Shown here: positions 1-12,775 of the stretch, in pieces
Layout of the letters: every line of letters starts with the position of its first letter
How positions within the stretch are numbered: position 1 is the stretch's first letter
DNA from: Apostichopus japonicus
Lineage: Eukaryota > Echinodermata > Holothuroidea > Aspidochirotida > Stichopodidae
Length of the DNA stretch: 64,000 nucleotides
Assembly (NCBI RefSeq): GCF_037975245.1
Contig: NC_092578.1
Coordinates: 17,367,821 to 17,431,820, forward strand
Direction of reading: 5' to 3'
The notes under the pieces: model-generated
Told to the model about the DNA's origin: nothing
Seen by the model: only the letters and a program-made list of their open reading frames with translations
Database searches by the model: none
Translations under genes and position numbers: made by a program

Positions 1-947
1 CCAAAAAAAAGCTACCCGCCAAACGGCTAATGAAATTAAAAAGACAAAACGGTCAAATTTGTCATTTTGGCCTTAAAAAAGGCCAACTGACAACGCTGCT
101 ACACAGTGAGCACTTATATATAACTCAGTAGACTCTGTACAACAAAGAATTTGTCACTCAATACTCATTGCATTTTGTAATGCGAAGATATGATTTTTTA
201 TTTTTTTATTTAGTGATATTTTGTAAATGCATCTGGCAACAGCAGAATGGATGATGTCATCAGGGCACTTCAGCTGTAAACTTCTTTGTCTTTCTCTACA
301 ATTTCTCAATCATTTATTTAAATAGAAATTCTACAAAAAAAGATAAATTTTGATGAAATTCTAAGTACAGAGAACTTTGAAAGCTATACAATAATTCCAA
401 AAGTATCAGCCTTCAAGGACAATCAATAAAAAATATTATAATAGCTTTAATGAAGCTTCCAAAGGAGCATTTCCCCAGATGAAATCACAGACCCCCTACT
501 GTGATCCAACCTCCTGGAGTAGTTGAAGGATTAGTCAGTTAAAATAGGTTACATTCCGGCAATCAAAAATTATGATATTGAGATGGGGTGACAACCAGCA
601 GTGTTGAATATTTTGCTCTACAATAAAAGGTTCACATTTTGTTGTCACCAGAATACCCTAATACACAATTTCATGTCAGAGCTACTGCAGTGTTGCGAGT
701 TGCAAGTCAGTATGTTACATCCTATTAAAAATGAGTACGTGTAAACATACTAGTACTGTGTCCATCTGTCCATATTCTGGAAAGGATATTTAAAAAGGTA
801 TATAGTTGACAGATTTATCATTGAGGCTGCGCTAATGTGTTGTGTGTTACAGTCTAAAATACCCATGCAATATCAGCAGTGGCAAGCAAGTGAGAAAACC
901 TATCCAAACAATAAATTTAAAGTCTTAGATAAAGAATTGAAAATACT
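1..947. other. Intergenic, no gene recognised
   Basis: AT-rich sequence downstream (in the sense of the minus-strand gene) of the first LRR gene. A short open frame at 835-1032 overlaps the end of that gene on the opposite strand and has no recognisable domain. I see no RNA gene or transposon end here. Confidence 0.5.
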
Positions 948-2396
948 TCAATCGGATTCCCTTTTTTTGAAAGAAGCAATACCTAATGGTAGTAAAACGA
1001 ATAAGAAAATTCCCATTACAAAGCCAAATTGAACGATCACGACCGTAACACTGGTATTAGCGACGGTTGTGACATCTTCGTTTAACACAGTAGTAAGTTC
1101 AGAATTGCATCTTTCAGTTAAGTTGCTTTCTAATAGTGGTACACCTTTCATGTTAATCGGTCCTTCACAGATTAATATTACGGGATATTTATGATTCGAA
1201 TTCAAACGCCATTCGTAGAAGTGAACGTTAGAGCAATTACATACCAATGGATTACCGTCTATTTCCAATCGGAAATCACCACCCGCTTTCAGCAACCCTT
1301 CGGGGATTACACTTATATTATTATTTCGCACGGTCAAGTCAACGAAATTGAAAACGGCATCCAGTAATTTAGGTGGTAAGCTAGTGATGAAGTTATCGTC
1401 CAGTTCCAAGGTTTGAAGCTTCGGTAAATGTAAGAACGAAAGTTCTTCGATGAAGTGAATTCGATTGCTAGTTACTCTCAATACTTTCAGATTCGGAAAT
1501 GCCAAGAAACAATCAGTAGGTATGTTTGATAGCAGGTTGTGGGATAAATCAACGTGAGTGACCTCTGAAAGCAAGTACTTTTCATAACATGTGAAAATTC
1601 GCATTTGATTGTTTTCCAAACTGATGTCAACAGTCGAAGTAAGATTCTGAAACACATCCAAATTCCACATTTGTAACTTATTCATGGCCAGCTTGATTCT
1701 CCTTAATTCTGTGTTACTACGCCAAAGAGAGATAGAAACTGTTTCCAAGGCGTTATTTTCAAGATTTAAAGAATTAAGAAATATTAAATCAAGAAATACA
1801 TCTTGATGAAGAGTGCTTATCAAATTCCCAGACAGAACTAACAACGAGAGTAAAGACAATCCTTTAAAGGCATACCTACTTATGTGGCTGATTTTGTTGT
1901 TTTCGAGGATCAGTGCATCAAGATTAACATTAGTCTCAAATGCTTTGTCAGGTATACTCCTTAATTCATTTTGAGCCAAGTTGATGAACAATAACTCATG
2001 GAGTATGTTAAAAACACTAAGTGACGAAGATGACAAGTTGTTACCAGTGACTGCCAACGAGGAAAGATTGTTTAGATTATGGAAATAAGAAACGTTAAGA
2101 AATCCGATTCCATTCGAAGATAGTGATAACATCTTCAGTTCGGTTAAGTTAGATAAACTGTCGAGATTTCCATCACGTAAGGTAGATATATTTGAATTTG
2201 TGACTACTAAATTTGTCACTTCCAGAGGAAATCCATCGCCTATGTTTGTGATCGCTGGTCCGTTTTTTTGACAGTAAATGGCGGTCGATTCTGGAAACCA
2301 GTAGCAATTACATTCTCTAGGACACTGGAAATATGCGGCTTTGAAAACGAAAAATATAGCGATCAATCTCAAAAGCTGTGATGAAGCCATAATCAT
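948..2396 (-). CDS. LRR single-pass membrane protein, copy A
   Basis: Intronless open frame of 482 aa. The order is: N-terminal signal peptide ending near residue 24; cysteine-rich LRRNT cap (CPRECNCYW, Cys to about residue 43); roughly 13-14 leucine-rich repeats from about residue 58 to 390 with LxxLxLxxNxI patterns; LRRCT cap beginning NPLVCNC near residue 387; a Thr/Asn-rich stalk with N-glycosylation sequons; one membrane segment at about 452-476; and a 6-residue basic/acidic tail. There is no TIR, Ig or kinase domain, so signalling would need a partner. The third codon (M3) is the more likely start because it aligns with M7 of copy B and gives signal peptides of equal length. It lies in tandem with copy B (4713-6206), same strand. 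Family members act as cell-surface recognition or adhesion receptors; the ligand is unknown. An immune role is inference from the architecture. Confidence 0.88.
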   Translation of the reverse strand: MIMASSQLLRLIAIFFVFKAAYFQCPRECNCYWFPESTAIYCQKNGPAITNIGDGFPLEVTNLVVTNSNISTLRDGNLDSLSNLTELKMLSLSSNGIGFLNVSYFHNLNNLSSLAVTGNNLSSSSLSVFNILHELLFINLAQNELRSIPDKAFETNVNLDALILENNKISHISRYAFKGLSLLSLLVLSGNLISTLHQDVFLDLIFLNSLNLENNALETVSISLWRSNTELRRIKLAMNKLQMWNLDVFQNLTSTVDISLENNQMRIFTCYEKYLLSEVTHVDLSHNLLSNIPTDCFLAFPNLKVLRVTSNRIHFIEELSFLHLPKLQTLELDDNFITSLPPKLLDAVFNFVDLTVRNNNISVIPEGLLKAGGDFRLEIDGNPLVCNCSNVHFYEWRLNSNHKYPVILICEGPINMKGVPLLESNLTERCNSELTTVLNEDVTTVANTSVTVVIVQFGFVMGIFLFVLLPLGIASFKKRESD

Positions 2397-4712
2397 TCTC
2401 GCTCACTTATCAAAATGAACAAGGACCAACCAGCAATTGATACAACTTTCCTCTTTTAAGAAGCAACAATATATTAACCTTTCCTTTAAAAAATATAGAT
2501 CATGATAATATTTTTTTTTTGCCATATCAACAATACCTTGATGAGAATTATATGCATCTTCAAAGAAGCGTTGTTGACATAGATCTTCTCCGGAAAAAAA
2601 AAACACCACAATACGAGAGTGTTTTAATAAAATACGCATATTAATTTTAAGAGGGTGGACTCTCTTTTCTTTTATTTACATTTTGACAATGAAAGTACAT
2701 CTCAAATGTTAAGTATGTGTCGGTGGCATGATATATCTGATGTTTAATGTATGCTTTACCATTTTATTAGCAAGTCGTTTCATATAATAGAGGTAATGTA
2801 ATAGGCTTTTTTCGTTTCAGATAACGTATTAATGATAAAGGCAACTGAGTTCCATTAAAATGAGAGCAGATATCAGGGTAAAAATGATAATTCATTCCCA
2901 TATATAAAATAAACTTGTGACGAAACGCATCCCATATTAACGGATGAAGCGCAGGCAGTATAGTGGCGTACCATATAGATACTTGTAACTCGCCTTTGGT
3001 CCTAATAGAATTTGAACGAGAAAAATATTTAAGCACCTGCATATCCCAGGCGTGCATTTTTAAGTACTTTTAAGTGTACACTGTTTAAAACAGAAGAATA
3101 TGTTTACTCCACTTCCGAGGAATTTCCCTCAGTCTGTTGGTAATTTCGTGGCAACACCGGAAAACAGGTATACCCACACACTGTGGCAATTGATATACAC
3201 CAAGGCGGGCAAAATTTACGTGATGCAATCAAAATCCTTCTCCGAAATTTAAAAAGAAAGATGTGATAGGAACGTACTTAAATCCTCCAGTAACTGAATT
3301 TAATTGCTAACAAATAGTGCATGTAAGCCAACTGGCGAATCGCATTGGCACCCGCCGGGCGCGCACATGATGCAAGGATTTTAAGGGACCCTGCATGTAT
3401 AGATACCACAATTATCACATCGTAGTTCGGTGGGGATGGTCTGCAATTTACACAAATTCATTACCATCCTGTTACACAATTGTGACAACATATATATTAA
3501 CAGGATTCAGTGATGGCAACATTTCTAAGAGATCTCAAATGGCAGTGGATATCTTGATAATGGGTGTGAGGTGATTAAACCACTTAGGTGTTTACAGGAG
3601 CACGGATAAGATTTCTGCGATTTTCTTCTCTTTCGTCATGAACTGATTTTAGGCAACAAATTCTTTTAAAGTTTGAATCCTTTGCAAGATAATCATGGCA
3701 TATTTCTTGGTCCAGAGCCATAATTGGAAGGTTAATTGATTTTCGTCGCAGGAGGAAATTTGACGGGTTTTATGTCAGTATCGATAGGAGTTTTTAGTAC
3801 ATTCAAAATTCATGTAGAACTTGCTTGTGCAAGAATATTGTAAAGCAACACCTGTTCGATTCTGCTTAATTAACTATACTAATATAGAGGACGCTTAAGA
3901 AAGATACGACAGGCTGATGCTAGATGGCCCCAATCTATAGCAAGTCATTATCATAGGGAAAAAAACTGACTCTTCTTCAAATAATGCCTTCGTTTGGTGT
4001 CACTTCTATAGTTTACCTGTTGATTCCATATATGGTATTCTGAAAGATGTTTTACCATATGAGCAAAATTGGTTTTATTTGATACTATTACTCGAAAAAG
4101 ACAATTATGTACCAGATGATCGCTTGTCCTCAAGAATACGCTTTGTTTAGTTTTGTTATAATCAGGCGAGGATTCAGGTGACTAGAGTGGTGTTAAATAC
4201 CCTCCCGCCGTTTTCAACCCTACAATTGAAAAATTCTAAAGGAGCTGTTAGCACAACCCTGGAGACCTAACATAGTTTATACTATACCCCAGAATGCATC
4301 ATTCGATGTGTAACATGAGCGCCATATTCCGAGAATAAAAGGCATGTTGGGGGTTGAAAATTAACTTAAAATGGTGTCTCGAAATATATTTTTGATTTTG
4401 TTGAAACACAGCAAGCTGCAGTTGTGTAGTTTTTCCATTTTTTTTCCATTTAGTAACAGAAAACCAACAGTTCTTGAGTTTCGTTCAGTGTAAAATCATT
4501 AGTAAGTTAAACATCACATGATAGAGGGATGTACGTGTTCAGCTATGATGAAATTCAGTCTGCGTAAAAATAGAGTGGTTATCAAGACATTCACAATCAT
4601 GTCGACAATGATTAAAAGTATTTGTTTTATTCCGCTGCAGCCGATTATCCCATATACAAAATGATGACTATAACTGTTGAATGCTCCAGACCTGTTGTAG
4701 TCGTCGAAAACT
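2397..4712. other. Spacer between the two LRR genes
   Basis: This holds the 5' flank of copy A and the 3' flank of copy B. The ~80 bp just upstream of copy A (about 2405-2470) resembles the ~80 bp upstream of copy B (about 6207-6260), including a shared CTTTCCTCTTTT/TTTTCCTCTTTT tract, so the duplication took 5' flank with it. On the minus strand an AATAAA at about 4631-4626 lies ~85 nt after the copy B stop and may be its poly(A) signal. Open frames at 2403-2639, 2767-3057 and 3951-4133 have no recognisable domain. Confidence 0.5.
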
Positions 4713-6206
4713 TTACATTATGTTTCTTGCTTGGGTAAGGCATGCAATAACCAATATTATTACTACAAGTAAGAACATTCCAATCAAGAAGCCATGTGTA
4801 ACCGTTATCTCGCCTGTTACATTGGTATTGATGAAGGGTACCACATCTTCGTTGAACACAGTAGTAAGTTCAGATAGGTCTTTTTGGGGTTCTGTAGAAT
4901 TACATATGTCGGTCAAGTTACTTTTCTGGAATTGTACACCTTTCATGTTAATCGGTTCCTCGCAGATTAATAATGGTGGAAATTGACGATTCCACCTCAA
5001 ATGCCATTCGTATAAGTGAAGGTTAGAGCAATTACATACCAATGGATTACCGTCTAATTCCAATCGGAAATCACCACCCGCCTTCAGCAACCCTTCGGGG
5101 ATTACACTTATATTATTATTTCGCACGGTCAACTCAAACAAATTGAAAACGTTATCCAGTAATTTAGGTGGTAAGCTAGCTATGAAGTTATCGCCCAGTT
5201 GCAAGGTATGAAGCTTCGGTAAATGTAAGAACGAATGTTCTTCGATTAAATGAATTCGATTGCTAGTTACTCTCAATATTTTCAGATTCGGAAATGCCAA
5301 AAAACAATCAGTAGGTATGTTTGATAGCAGGTTGTGGGATAAATCAACGTGAGTGACCTCTGAAAGCATGTTATTTTCATAACATGTGAAAATTCGCAAT
5401 TGGTTGTTTTCCAAACTGATGTAAACAGTCGAAGTGAGATTCTGAAACACATCCAAATTCCACATTTGTAACTTATTCATGGCCAGATTGACGCTCCTTA
5501 ATTCTGTGTTACTACGCCAAAGAGGGATAGAAACTGTTTCCAAGGCGTTATTTTCAAGATGTAAAGAATTGAGAGATATTAAATCAAGGAATACATCTTG
5601 ATGAAGAGTGCTTATCAAATTCCCAGACAGGAGTAACAACGAGAGTAAAGACAATCCTTTAAAGGCATACCTACTTATGTGGCTGATTTTGTTGTTTTCG
5701 AGGATCAGTACATCAAGATTAACATTAGCCTCAAATGCTTTGTCAGGTATACTCCTTAATTCATTTTGAGCCAAGTTGATGTACAATAACTCATGGAGTA
5801 TGTTAAAAACACTAAGTGACGAAGATGACAAGTTGTTACCAATGACTGCCAACGAGGAAAGATTGTTAAGATTATGGAAATAAGAAACGTTAAGAAATCC
5901 GATTCCATTCGAAGATAGTGATAACATCTTCAGTTCGGTTAAGTTAGATAAACTGTCGAGATTTCCATCACGTAAGGTAGATATATTTGAATTTGTGACT
6001 ACTAAAGTTGTCACTTCCAGAGGAAATCCATCGCCTATGTTTGTGATCGCTGGTCCATTTTGACTTTGACAGTAAATGGCGGTCGATACTGAAAACCAGT
6101 AGCAATTACATTCTCTAGGACACTGGAAATATGCGGCTTTGAAAAAGGAGAAGAAAGCGAACAATATCCAAAGATGAGATGAATCCATGACCGTACTCAT
6201 AAACAT
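4713..6206 (-). CDS. LRR single-pass membrane protein, copy B
   Basis: Intronless open frame of 497 aa, a close paralogue of the protein at 948-2396. It has the same signal peptide, LRRNT cap (CPRECNCYW), LRR series, LRRCT cap (NPLVCNC) and a single membrane segment at about 471-489, followed by a short tail that differs from copy A. Differences from copy A are scattered substitutions, a few inserted residues in the LRRNT and stalk (for example an extra Thr/Glu/Lys-rich stretch before the membrane segment) and a longer N terminus. M7 aligns with M3 of copy A and is the likely start (6188). The two genes are a recent tandem duplication; different stalks and tails with conserved LRRs suggest both are or were recently expressed. 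Confidence 0.88.
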   Translation of the reverse strand: MFMSTVMDSSHLWILFAFFSFFKAAYFQCPRECNCYWFSVSTAIYCQSQNGPAITNIGDGFPLEVTTLVVTNSNISTLRDGNLDSLSNLTELKMLSLSSNGIGFLNVSYFHNLNNLSSLAVIGNNLSSSSLSVFNILHELLYINLAQNELRSIPDKAFEANVNLDVLILENNKISHISRYAFKGLSLLSLLLLSGNLISTLHQDVFLDLISLNSLHLENNALETVSIPLWRSNTELRSVNLAMNKLQMWNLDVFQNLTSTVYISLENNQLRIFTCYENNMLSEVTHVDLSHNLLSNIPTDCFLAFPNLKILRVTSNRIHLIEEHSFLHLPKLHTLQLGDNFIASLPPKLLDNVFNLFELTVRNNNISVIPEGLLKAGGDFRLELDGNPLVCNCSNLHLYEWHLRWNRQFPPLLICEEPINMKGVQFQKSNLTDICNSTEPQKDLSELTTVFNEDVVPFINTNVTGEITVTHGFLIGMFLLVVIILVIACLTQARNIM

Positions 6207-6751
6207 GAATCGACCAGGGGTAGATACAATTTTCCTCTTTTCAATAAAGAAAGCAAACCTTGTCTTAAAGAAACAATTGCCAAGATTATGTTTAAAGTTG
6301 CTCTACAATGCCTAAAAAGAACTTGTATTTGCAGAACGCAAGATTTGATCTATTACAGCCATCTGTCTCATACCAAATGCAAGTGCTGCGGCCTACAATT
6401 TCTTTTTTTTTTCTTCTTCTTTTTTGGTTGTAATGGCAACTTAGTAAGCCATCGAGCGTATATAGGTGGAATAACACGTGATTTCATAAATATGATTGAT
6501 CATGTTTTTGACAATCGGTTTTATTAGAAGCCTTCCGTGAACAGCTTATTTTGTTATCAGTCAGGAATAAATTAGTAGTTAAAAAGGCAATTGAACTACT
6601 TGTTGATGAAACCAGAAGTCAGGATCAAGGATAATAACTTTTAACGATACCTAACAACCATGATAAATTTGTTGACATATACGTCATACATAATTATCAT
6701 CAGTTTAAGCGGAGAAAGTGTTGGCGTTCAATACACAACAGAGCTGTGATC

Positions 6752-6811
<60 letters not shown>

Positions 6812-6874
6812 AGTTCTAATAAATATATACAAGTTCTAATGACGTATAAAGCAACCACAATTGCATTGAATAAA
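6207..6874. repeat. LRR 5' flank and (TA)n microsatellite
   Basis: Upstream flank of LRR copy B, including a T-rich tract at about 6403-6425 and a pure (TA)n run at about 6753-6809. The 13-bp unit ATACAAGTTCTAA occurs twice just after the TA run. No gene recognised. Confidence 0.6.
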
Positions 6875-7602
6875 ATAAGCAACGTTAAGAAATCCGATTC
6901 CAAGGGGAAGTGCAAACACCTTTGAAAATTTCAAATTCGACTTTGTAATACGGCCGAAGAGATCTGCACTCGACAAGAAAACAGAATGGATATGTAAATC
7001 TCGGGAAAGATATAAGAGTTGTTTAATATTAATATTGGAGTTGGTACTTTTCCCCGTTTTACTTTTTTGGAAGCTACTTAGTATAGGCGTAATCTCAAAA
7101 GAGCCTAAAAATAAGCAACGTGAAGAAATCCGATTCCAAGGACAGTGCAAACACCTTTGAAAATTTCAAATTCGATTTTGTAATACGGCCGAAGAAGCGT
7201 CTTCCAGAGATCTGGAGTCGACAAGAAAACAGAATGGATATGTTAATCTCGGGAAAGATATAAGAGTTGTTTAATATTAATATTGGAGTTGGTACTTTTC
7301 CCCGTTTTACTTTTTTGGAAGCTACTTAGTATAGGCGTAATCTCAAAAGAGCCTAAAAATAAGCAACGTGAAGAAATCCGATTCCAAGGATAGTGCAAAC
7401 ACCTTTGAAAATTTCAAATTCAATTTTGTAATACGGCCGAAGAAGCGTCTTCCAGAGATCTGGAGTCGACAAGAAAACAGAATGGATATGTTAATCTCGG
7501 GAAAGATATAAGAGTTGTTTAATATTAATATTGGAGTTGGTACTTTTCCCCGTTTTACTTTTTTGGAAGCTACTTAGTATAGGCGTAATCTCAAAAGAGC
7601 CC
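6875..7602. repeat. Three tandem ~240-bp units with a fossil LRR-gene piece
   Basis: Three direct copies begin at about 6875, 7111 and 7359 with ATAAGCAACGT(T/G)AAGAAATC and end GAGCC(T/C)AAA. The start of each unit matches the LRR genes where they encode GIGFLNVSYF (for example near 2093-2112); read on the minus strand the repeat still gives GIGFLNVAYF. The rest of the unit does not look like LRR coding sequence. I read this as a truncated third LRR paralogue whose edge was tandemly amplified. Confidence 0.65.
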
Positions 7603-9292
7603 AAAGTCATATAATAAGTCATTTGGTACAGTTATTATTAACGCTTTTGATTTCAATAATTTATTTATCGCTAGTATAAATAGTATATAACAAATATTTG
7701 TCCTTGTTTTTCATATATTCCCGTGGTGTAATGTTAATAGTGTTAGCGATGAAGCCTTGCAATGTAATCAGTAGGTCATGTTAGGCTTCAAATATTTCAG
7801 ACTTAGCTTTTGCAAACCCATCTCCAATACAAAACAATACATATCGTATTAAAGGCAATAACATAAACAATTGATGCACTTGTGGCTCGATAATGTCATA
7901 TTTGGACTATATAGCTCAAGTCTTAATATCGCCTTGTTTGTGACCGAACATTATTTGATATCTCCCAATTGGAATAACAATTTGCTCAGATTTTTCGGGA
8001 AGATATTATTTATGACCCCACACAAAAACACACAATCTTATTTTCTATTATATTAGCTATACAACCGATGACAATTCCCTTTTATTCTAACCATTTGTCT
8101 GGACAAACGATGACTACTGTTCTCTATTGTTCGACAACTGTTGACAGGAAATTCTTTTGTCCCATGTCACCATGATGTGATGCCTAGACATGCCCACACC
8201 CTCACACCGACACCCTCACACCGACACCCACTCTCCTGGTTTTATGTGTCAACTCTCAGCAAAGTTTGATTTCTAATTTAACTCTGAATTATATAAATTG
8301 CTTCGAAAAATGGGCAGCACGAACGTTTTTACCTGCGTAAGTATAGTGTGGAGAAAATTCGCTTTGTTTTTCGTAATTGTGAAGAAAGTATATGCGAAAC
8401 TTACCTTTACGTAGCGTTTACTTTCAGAGGTAACGCGTAAAAACAGGTGATGTTCTTTGATTTATCGCTATCTTGCTTTAGTTGGATTTTGCCAATTCTC
8501 CCGATTTTTTCTCTCACTAATCTCCCGATTTTGGGGTGGTGGTGGCGGGGGGGGGGGGGGGTAGAACATTCCAAATATCCTTATATATCGTTTGTTTTGA
8601 AAGACAAGGTTGTCATATCCTCGGGTTACGGGGTCAGCTCCCGGTAACGTTGGGTAGAGGGTATGGTTACCTGATATTGCCCCGGACGTTAATTTAGAGT
8701 TAGAATACCCCTTAATATTACGAAGCGATCATTCCACGTAATTGATGAAAAGTTCCATTCGATTTTGTGATGATTTATTACCTCTTCTTCTTTCAAATTG
8801 AGGTAAAGAAATCACGATAGACAAGTGATGAAGTTCAATCAATATAAAGTTATATAGCCGGCATTTAATAAAAAATCATTGATAGATCCTTCATGTTCGA
8901 TTGTCAATCCAGATCTGCCGAACGTGAGCGATCGACATTGTTTGTATTGTTCTATTTGGGGAGAGGGGGAGGGGGGTGAGGGTGGCGATATCTATGCCAC
9001 GATATGTTTTATTTGGGAGGTATCTGCTACTGAAGTACTGACAACACACCTTCAAAGATATGAACTATTAATTATTAGATTGCTCTGAAGAGCTAACTGC
9101 AAGTGAAGCCATGACATGTTTACAGTAAGCAACTCCTACAATGCGTGCCATCTAGAAATAAATACCTACGTCCTAAAATCTTAATTGCTCTACAAGGGTT
9201 AAATGTGGAGTCATTATGTAAATTTTTTTTTTAGCTGTACTTTATATTCGAGCGTAAGAACAGACAAGTAGAAAAGCTCTCAAGGATGTATG
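7603..9292. other. Intergenic, no gene recognised
   Basis: Contains two short G-rich tracts (about 8531-8561 and 8957-8975) and a short CACACCGACACCC duplication near 8205-8230. Open frames are short and without domains. Confidence 0.45.
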
Positions 9293-9300
9293 TATATATA

Positions 9301-10230
9301 CAGGGGCGGATCCAGGATTTTGAGAATGGGGGGGGCCGACATCCCGATGGTAGCACTTTAGTGATCTGCGTCCTGGGCGAGAGGTCTAGGGGAGGGGTTG
9401 TCCCCCTCCCCTTTGGAATTTTTTTGCATTTCCAGGTGGCCTCAGATGCAATTTGGTGCAATATAGCACACTTCAACACCCACTCCATTTTGTAAAGAAT
9501 TTTGTATTTTTTACCTGGCCTTAGATGCAATTAAGTGCTTCAAATGAGGTTTTTTTCTCATTTGGAAATGAAAAAGGGGTTTTCTGACTTGCGGAGCGGG
9601 GGGGGGGCGGAACGATACTTCCGCCCCCCCCCCATATTTTTCACTGGGGGGCTGGCGCCCCCCAGCCCCCCGGTTCCTACGCCCTTGGCTTCTCCTATAA
9701 AGTTTGAGAGCAGAAACCGGTCTAGTTGGTCATAAGAACCTACACTAGTCTCTCCTACTATTAACAGTACACTCAATTCACCTATAGTAGGTGCAATTAT
9801 GTTTCACCACGAGGAGCATGCTATAAGTTCATGTTCCTCGGGCCCTCCCTTAAAAATACTTCAGGTTCTTGGCGACTACGTTGCGTTAGATAGTGTAAAA
9901 CCGCCTACACCCCCTTTCATTCAGATCATTATGATATACTTGCTAACTGTGCATTGATTTTCCCTGACAGTAATAGTCAGCACTATAGTACTAAGCCGTA
10001 TCTAATTAATACGTGATGTCGCGTAGGCCTGATAATTGCTTTAGTTTCAAATTTGGAATAAAAACGATCGCGTTTCAGGGAAGAGCAGCTGGATATATAT
10101 TAGGCTTTTCTTTCACCAAGTTATGCCTATTAGGAATTTGAAGTACTCCCACATAAAAAAACGCAACTGATTTCCAAAAAGGGGGGGGGGCCGGGGCCGG
10201 GTCGGCCCCCCCCCCCTGGATCCGCCCCTG
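9301..10230. mobile_element. Non-autonomous DNA transposon, CAGGGGCGGATCCAGG ends
   Basis: The left end reads CAGGGGCGGATCCAGG (9301-9316) and the right end is its exact reverse complement (10215-10230). The flanks share ATATA on both sides, compatible with a 5-bp target duplication, although the left flank is itself a TA repeat. The ~930-bp interior has long G and C homopolymers and no transposase. The ends match a family also present at 26448, 48297 and 56796. The superfamily is probably hAT-related; that is inference from the ends. Confidence 0.7.
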
Positions 10231-12541
10231 ATATAGGAGATAAAGAGGTAATGGCTAGATAAGGGCAATAAAGGAGCTTAACAATTATACTCCTTAATAC
10301 GACATAACTGCAGTATCTGCATATTGCACATATATGGAATCTTTGCGGAACTCGGCACTAAATACCCCGTTACGCAGCAAATATCGCTACAAAATAAGCA
10401 CATTTCGCTCGAACTCTTTGCATAACTTTCAAAGTATAGCACTCAGAAAACTCTTTCTTATGTCAAGTAAAGCACTCATAAAACTCTATCTTATGTCATT
10501 TTGAAGAATATTGTGTCCTCTTTACAATGATGTGTCGTTATGTATTATGCGTGTGAACTAAATCCCGCGGTGAGTCTTTCAATCCGAATTAGGCTATGTA
10601 GGCCTCGGCGCTCTCAATCCTACATCTTTCTAATGATTACACATATATGGCTAGACTATTCCACTCTTTCCATCGGTCTTGTAAATCGATTGATATCAAC
10701 TATTATGAATGAATACATTCTATCCTCTGCTTTTGTCAAGTATAATGATCGCTGCAATTATACGTCAACTATAAATCAGCTGACTTCTGTTTGTGCGTAT
10801 ATACTGCCCACGTAACGTTCAAAAAGCATGACAAGATCCGTTCGAACCTAACCTAGCAACAGCAAAATAAGCAGTATGACTTCATTGACGAGTCTTTCGT
10901 TTTATGCTGATATGATTTATCTCAGTTATAGGCCTAACCAATTGAAATACACTCTAAATGCGTGCTAATTGTATGACCCTATATATAATGCAGAGATATT
11001 GTTCTCAGTTCGGGAACATTTGCTCCAACATATGAATCTCTCTGGCAAAATTGATTAAAAACGCTATGTATTTGCATCCTTTAACATTAACTCACAAATG
11101 GAAAAGCCGCTCTTTAGTAAGTTGAATCATAATATAAAGGTACATTTATTTTGTTGTCATGACAGTACTAACTACACCAAATTCAGCCATGCAGCGAAAC
11201 TTAGTTGTTCTTTTTCGGGCTTTCTGGCCTTGTCTTTAAAGGGATATGTTTGTTCGATATCAGTTCAATCAATCGCTGTAACATATCTTTACAATCACTG
11301 TAGGTTCGATTGGTTTTTCCCAATGAAGGTGAAACAGAGAAAAGGAATCGATCATAGGCCCAGATTGAATGTTGTACAATGATACCGCTTGCACAAAGCA
11401 ATCATAAGTGACTCTTTGTGTTTTTCTTTGCACCTGCAGGCTATTATCTCATCCCTGTCTGTGTGCAAGGGAAGCTATGAGATATTGAAATCGGTTGGTC
11501 ACTGGCGCATATACTATGCATGGTCATCACAGTTGCCATGCATAGCAAAAGTTACCATGGTAACAATAAAAGTAAGACACTAGCTAGTCTCAACGGGTCA
11601 CCCATGGTAGGGCATGTGCATGTGACCGAGGCCGGCCGGTTGTTCATATCTGGGAGCGGGGTAAAGCTTCTCGCGTGTGTGGGGAGGGGAGGGTGCGTTT
11701 GTGTAAGGACTACTCTACATCCATCTACAAATTGCCGAGTGGTCCTCATATAACGTCACATGCGATTTTGCGATTGGATCATACAGTGCTGTTAAATTTC
11801 ACTTCAGGAAATAATAAAGAGTCAGTGAATTCTACTTAACATAATATTGCTATAAATGAGAATTGTATTCAAAAAAGATTGTTAATTAGATCATAGAGTT
11901 GCTCATTAATATTTATTGTGACATCAAAACAAACGCCGTTGTATGGTGAGAGCCCGTTTCGCCGTATTGCCCGATTCAGAAAGCTAATTGACTCACCACT
12001 TCATGAAACCCATCGTTATTTATATTAGCGACAACTTGGTAAACATTCCAGTTGTGAGAAATTGCACCTAGGCCACGCGCCGTTGGCAAAAGTTATCTTA
12101 CATACATAGGTGTAAGTTAATAATGAAAAGTAAATATGATTAAGCTGTAAGATCGAGAGGAGAAAGGAAATTATTTTTGGAATAAAGCTGAAAGACTGTA
12201 AAGGAGAGTATTGACAAAATGGTAAATGAAAAAAAATACGAAAAAACATAAACCTGACGTAATTTGAAGCAGTACTCAGGTTTCATTGAGCTTCAAACAT
12301 TGCGACAAGAGGCATGCACATATTGACTGTATTCCACAAAACAAACCAGCATATAGCTGTTTGAGCTCATTTAAAGCAACGTATGCGATTTTATGTATGT
12401 TTGCATGTATGCGTGTATGTATCAATATATATATATATATATATATATTATGTTAATGAAACATCATTAACATAAAGTCTGTTCAAAGTATCTCTTTCGA
12501 GATCCGGCTTCAGGAATCACAAATGATTTTCGAGTTGGTTA
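10231..12541. other. Intergenic, no gene recognised
   Basis: No coding homology, RNA gene or bounded repeat recognised. A TA microsatellite lies at about 12427-12448 immediately before the next SINE. Open frames such as 10540-10815 and 11098-11382 show no domain. Confidence 0.45.
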
Positions 12542-12775
12542 GCATCATGTTTGATCTCTAGAGTAAGGCAAACTATGTCACCAAAAACAGAACTAGTATT
12601 GTTGGATACAGGTGACAAACGCCTACAGTGGAATTACGACCTTTCTTACCGGTTTCGAACCTCTGGACAAACAATCAGCGTCCATAGCCTAGTTGGTTAG
12701 GGTGTCCGCGTACAAAGTGGGAGGCCCGGGTTCGAATCCCGGTGGAGGCTGGAAGTTTTTTCACTGTTCTGTATA
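12542..12775 (+). mobile_element. tRNA-derived SINE, copy 1
   Basis: About 125 bp of family-specific leader (from AGCATCATGTTTGATC) is followed by a tRNA-like part from GCGTCCATAGCC to GGAGGCTGG at about 12678-12752. It shows an A-box-like TAGTTGGTTAGG, a foldable anticodon arm, and a B box GGTTCGAATCCC; the acceptor arm pairs at 6 of 7 positions. The tail is TTTTTTCACTG followed by (AT)n. Related copies lie at 16361-16582 (minus), 26325-28845 (interrupted) and 62885-63065. The odd leader and multiple copies rule against a working tRNA gene. Confidence 0.75.

Noticed and set aside
12678-12752. tRNA gene
   Set aside because: It folds roughly as a tRNA, but the same sequence with a fixed non-tRNA leader and tail occurs four times, with changing anticodon bases, so it is a SINE.
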